A stretch of 64,000 bases of DNA from Boletus sp. NGJ (taxonomy: Eukaryota; Basidiomycota; Agaricomycetes; Boletales; Boletaceae): contig JAGTXK010000025.1 in assembly GCA_019096195.1 (NCBI GenBank), positions 113,384 to 177,383 of the forward strand, written 5' to 3'. This document shows, one piece after another, positions 59,958 to 64,000 of this stretch (the first letter of the stretch is position 1; the number at the start of each line of letters is the position of its first letter). The notes under the pieces were generated by a model. The model saw only the letters and a list, made by a program, of their open reading frames with translations, had not been told where the DNA came from and made no database searches. Position numbers and translations under genes: made by a program.

Positions 59958-62127
59958 TCAATGTGTCCCATCTTGCACACTTGAGCGAACACACAAAATC
60001 CATGCGGGAAACCTGAACGAAAGGGTAGCATCAGCTGAACCTTGCTGACGCTGATCTACTGTAAGTCTCACAATGTAGGTTAACGAAAAGTGGTGCGTAC
60101 TGCTAGATGGAGTCTCCCGGTCGAGGGTTGGGATGGATTGGTCGCTTGTTGCACCTAATGGGACGTGAGCTGGCGTGACGAGGCCCACCATGTGCAGGAA
60201 GAGACGCACGGGGTCTGCTTCCGTTGTATTCGCAGCACCGTGCCCTGCACTATGAGAATCGTCTTTCTTCGGATGCTTAGTCTTGCTGCGTGATTTGTCC
60301 CGACTCTGTGTCATGTGATGAGTTCCTGCATCCAAATCCGAGGAATGACGAACCGTTGGCAGTTTAATGATTTTGTTACGCGCCGCCTTATAAGATATGT
60401 TCGACACCGCATTCGATCGACCATCAAGGAAGTGCACTCACAGCCATCCTGGAAGGTCCCTCTTGCCTGTCCTCCACTCTCGCTGGGGCAGGAGAGGGGG
60501 ATCGCCGGTCCGCAGGCTTGCGTGACTTTGCGGAACGTCGTTGTGGCTTATGCGAAGCCGGGGCTTTGTTACCCATTCTCTGTCGCCACCTTTTGAATCT
60601 CGAACGGCCCTGGGGTGGCTCGACAGTGTCCAGATTTCCCTCTGGCCGTGTCTCTGGAAGTGGAGGGCACGGGTAGGGCATCTGGCTGCGATATGGTGGG
60701 TGGGATGGGCCCGGCCGTGGTGCCTCGTCCTCACGAGCATCGGAAGAGGGGGCCGAGGATAATGACTTCGGCAGTGTCAATGCGGATGCAAGAGGAGAAT
60801 AAAGTGATCACCAACGTCGTCATAATCGAACTCGAGAGCAGGTTTGCTCGACGGCACCTCGTGCTATGCCATTGTGAGAACTCGTTTCGAGGGGGGAATG
60901 AATGAATTGATACCTCGAGCAGATCACGATGGCCATCTTCACTGTGTCCTCCAGACTCGGATGCACTAGATTTTCCAGCCTGCTGCATGTACAAATGGAG
61001 TCAGTACAACTCTTGTGGTGATGAAATGACAGACTCCGACTGGATTAGAGTCTGGTACTTCGCTTGTCGCGGCCGCTCGAGGGTCAAGGTTCTTCGTCTT
61101 GTCGACTTCTTCGCTAGCCGGTACCTACATAGTTTGTCAGCATGGGTGACAGAATGGGTTATCCAGTATGCCAGGATTATGACTACTTACATGGAACGGA
61201 CCATACGAGGTCCGGGAGAATCTTGCTGAGATGACGAATAGCAATTTTTCCGCCGACTTGTCCAGTCGCAAGGTAACTACTGTCTGCAGATATTGCAATT
61301 GATCGTATCTGTTCACCGTCCTCGATGACAGAGCCAATCCGTGTGAGCGTCAATGGGTCCAGGAACGAGATGGAATTGCCCTGCATAGGTAGCAATGAAT
61401 TTCCCATTGGCGGCTAGAGCGATAGAGCGGACATCATTGTCGCCGTCACGTAGAATCTGCGATTCAGCAAAGCTGGGACCCAGTGGAGACAGTGAATGAC
61501 CTGATTTTCTTGTCAGTGGATGCAGCAAAAACTTGCTGGGCGTCGCTTGACCACGCAAGCGGAGTGGACACCACGCTGGATATGTCAATTTTGATGGTGA
61601 CGAGCTTGTTGCCCGTGGTACTGTCGAAAATGTTGATGGATCTCCCCGCGCAGGCAGTGGCGATCTGCTTGCCAGTCGGAGAGAATCGAATTCCCATGAT
61701 CCAACTGTCCGTGTCATGTTGTAGTGGGCCAACGAGTCTCTGCCCACTCGCGATGCTCCAAATGCTCGCACCTTTGTCAGTCCCGGTCGCAAACCTTGGT
61801 CGAGTCTGGGGAGACGTCGACCGCAAACACCGCTGTCTCTGTGCCTCCACGTCGATGATCTTCTTGTGCATTTCTCCGTCCCACACGCTTGCTCCACTCC
61901 CAGTCCCGCACACTACCCACTCGCCATTCATCGACACACAAATGGCGTACATGTCCATGCCCATCTGCCTTCCCACCTCTTGACCATCATCAAGTCGCCA
62001 TCGTCGAACCCCATCGTTAGTCCCGCCCAAGCAGATGCTTTCCGTCGGGGTGGAAAGCGACTGTCCACACCCTACTAGAGTCACCGGTGTCGAGTACCCT
62101 CACTTGGTCTTGCTGAATGGTCAGCAT
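59958..62127 (-). pseudogene. WD40 protein copy B, inverted and frameshifted
   Basis: Paralogue of 4508-6629. ATG at 62127 (MLTIQQDQVRVLDTG). Blades match copy A: NDGVRRWRLDDGQEV, CGTGSGASVWDGEMHKK, FATGTDKGASIWS, AWSSDAQQVFAASTDKKIRS, SSYLATGQVGGKIAIRHL. A one-base insertion near 62040 moves the frame after DGKHLLG, and two compensating shifts lie in the 61810-61850 stretch (copy A reads AVDISLDSTRFATGT). The tail is kept: REWRTGKRDLPGWL, EADPVRLFLHMVGLVTPAHV and FPAWILCVRSS, stop at 59958. Intact splice sites (donor near 60445) suggest recent decay, unless the indels are assembly errors. In this copy an open frame extends upstream of the ATG to 62241 where copy A has TGA. Confidence 0.7.
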
Positions 62128-62241
62128 CACTCTATCACTCCTCGGGGCTGCTACGCACCGGTATTCGTCGTCGACATCCTCACCAATGGTACACAATCGT
62201 CGGGTTGGAAGAGTGAAAGAACGAGGTCGTTCCATAAACAC

Positions 62242-63109
62242 GTTTCCTTATTTTAAATATGGTCTGTGCGCATCGTGCCCTTGGCGCCTATTCTTACTCG
62301 GATCCCAGCTACGTGACTGCGATGACCAGGCAAGCAGTCCGCATCGGCGATACTTGTCCTCGTTGCCACGTATAGCCTTACCCTGCGATTTGACTTGCAA
62401 GTGTCCATCATGTCTCGGCTGCAGGCGCTCAGTTCATGACGAATGTATCATCCAGTGTTAGACCAACTCGCGACATAACGGTGCACGAACTACACCACGT
62501 TCTCCGAGACTGTCAACCTTTTTCTTTTTCGAATCGCGCAAAGGATGGCTGTATTTTTTTATTCACGAGAGGCGTCTGGTGAGTTCGCTCAGCGTATGGA
62601 TCACAGCAAAAAGAATACCGACTGGCCGTTGATTGGTGAGTTCACTCGAACATGGAGATTGCGTGGAGGCGGCCTGCAAGTTCGACCCCACAGAACAATC
62701 CCTCCGATTTTGCTACAGACGCAATGACTGCCTCATTGATATTCCAGTCAAAGTTAACTCGTGTTCCAATACTACTTTCGGAGATCTTGATGGATAAGTA
62801 TCCGTTGAGTACACGGCACATGTGTAATGACACAGAACACATCTTGATCGCGCTCTTAACAGTGATTAACCTTGGATCGCGTTCGAGAAACTCGTTGGGG
62901 TAGTTCCCGTGCTTGGCAAGCACTCTCCCGAGGTTCCAACAGAACGCCTGCACAGGTCGCTTTCTCGCAAAACTATGAACCTGCACTGTCCTGCCGTGCA
63001 ATACCTTTCTGCTTGCCACTGTTTTTGGATGATTCACCAACACCGTGTTCCTTGTTCAATATAATGTTACGACCCAAGCCCCGGATCCATCCCTCCAGAA
63101 CCGGCGAGA
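62242..63109. other. Unassigned region
   Basis: The minus-strand frame 62642-63043 looks native in part (NFDWNINEAVIASVAKSEGL, LFCGVELAGRLHAI) but I do not recognise it. Homology to the WD40 upstream duplicates ends near 62245. Confidence 0.35.
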
Positions 63110-63360
63110 TTGCTGTGTTTGAACTGCAATGTCCCGTATCTTATATCTGACGCTCTGGCACCACTCGCCTGGTAGACTCTTTCCTGTCTTATCATTTCAT
63201 CACACGATCCGAACGGAGAGACATTGCGTCAAGCGCATGTAAAGACGTCTCGGAGCGAGTCATCGGACTCCTTTAGCGGAGACCTTGCACTAGATGTAGT
63301 TGTCATACAACCTGATCATGGCGCGGACGAACACAGAACGAAGCGAGCCCTCGAGAGACA
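63110..63360 (+). repeat. Dispersed gene-fragment repeat (with 51161-51560)
   Basis: Shares tgctgtgtttgaactgcaatg with about 45125-45141 (minus strand), and gacgtctcggagcgagtcat and gcggacgaacacagaac with 51285-51375. Confidence 0.55.
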
Positions 63361-63711
63361 ACATGTTCCATGTGTTGGTCCCGATATAGTCCACAAGCAC
63401 TTTGATCCGGCCCATCTCGGACCAGGTCCCCCGCATACTACGTGGCCCACATCCGAACTCTCGCTGGCTGACATACAAAACTGTGACTACTGGTGTCAGC
63501 CTACGTGATCCGAGGCACGGAGCTGCGCGTAAGTGTTTGTGAAGTAGTTCTGATCATGCCATGCGCTGGACCGCTCGAGAGATGCGAAATCATCGTTGTC
63601 TTGCGACGCACTCAGGGATCGACAAGAGACGAGAGATACGACACTATTAATGTCCATATAATCATGGTCCAACGTGGGATCAGATACATGTATTACATTG
63701 AATCGCCTGGA

Positions 63712-63963
63712 TCAACTCGTTGCATCGTGTGCACCTGAGCGAACACACAACATCCACGTAGGAAACGAGATCGAAAGAGTGGAGATGCCTGTTTGTTGTT
63801 GATGCTGATCGACCGTAAGTCTAACAATGGAGATGAAACGAACGTAACGCGCACCATTAGGTGGACTCCCCCGACCGAGGGTTGCGATGGATCGGTCGCT
63901 TGTTGCACCTAATAGGACGTGAGCTGGAGTAACGAGGCCCACCATCGGTAGGAAGAGACGCAC
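63712..63963 (-). CDS. WD40 protein copy C, 3' end only (runs off window)
   Basis: Matches the tail of copies A and B: MRLFLPMVGLVTPAHVLLG, ATSDRSIATLGRGSPPNG, a likely intron starting at the GTGCG after PPNG, then ISTLSISFPTWMLCVRSG and a stop. The propeller part would lie to the right of the window. Same orientation as copy B, so B and C are tandem. Being open through the conserved block, it may belong to an intact gene. Confidence 0.6.
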   Translation of the reverse strand: MRLFLPMVGLVTPAHVLLGATSDRSIATLGRGSPPNGARYVRFISIVRLTVDQHQQQTGISTLSISFPTWMLCVRSGAHDATS

Positions 63964-64000
63964 TGGGTCTGCTTCCTTTGTATTCGCGGCACCGTGCCCT

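Overview
This window is eukaryotic and fungal. Genes are cut by many short GT-AG introns, and the recognisable families are typical of basidiomycetes: a pogo-like DDE transposase with TA target duplication, a Plavaka transposase, the DUF2235/Tle1-like hydrolase with a long helical tail, a seven-helix membrane family, and a C2H2 plus Zn2Cys6 regulator. Family content resembles Rhizoctonia/Ceratobasidium (Cantharellales); that placement is inference from family content and no marker gene was tested.

Layout, left to right. 1-9.1 kb: a WD40 gene (4508-6629, +) with a complete-looking 3.5 kb pogo-like transposon (828-4366) in its upstream region, and a truncated duplicate of the same upstream region and first codons at 8685-9115 that lacks the transposon. 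9.3-13.8 kb: gene relics, namely an LRR/F-box-like fragment, a coiled-coil gene with a 24-bp coding minisatellite, a broken tRNA-His guanylyltransferase (THG1) and a broken, 5'-truncated SAGA-type ubiquitin protease (Ubp8/USP22). 13.8-25.5 kb: a visibly AT-rich island of transposons, with a hAT transposase carrying a nested hairpin-like insert, a Plavaka transposase and a DUF6532-like gene. A ~0.33 kb inverted repeat (about 10934-11245 and 26040-26375) flanks the relics plus the island.

26.7-50.3 kb: two paralogous DUF2235 hydrolase/helical-repeat/membrane-tail genes face each other (26764-31525 + and 50267-45450 -). Between them lie ordinary genes: a C2H2/Zn2Cys6 regulator, urate oxidase, two isoprenylcysteine methyltransferase-like genes, and a tandem pair of paralogues of an unrecognised family. 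51-59.4 kb: a seven-helix membrane protein, a class I/II aminotransferase and the ribosome-biogenesis AAA ATPase RIX7/NVL. 59.9-64 kb: an inverted, frameshifted copy of the WD40 gene and the 3' end of a third copy running off the window.

Two kinds of DNA therefore alternate: a conserved single-copy core (urate oxidase, RIX7, aminotransferase, regulator) and an accessory fraction built from duplication and inversion (WD40 x3-4, DUF2235 x2, dispersed repeats) and transposon insertion. Within the core the genes look functionally unrelated. The accessory WD40 and DUF2235 genes have the orientation of a folded, inverted duplication, and this is the most interesting large-scale feature. I did not find a self-evidently new multi-gene system; the best candidates are the duplicated DUF2235-helical-membrane proteins and the unrecognised paralogue pair at 40.5-43.2 kb.
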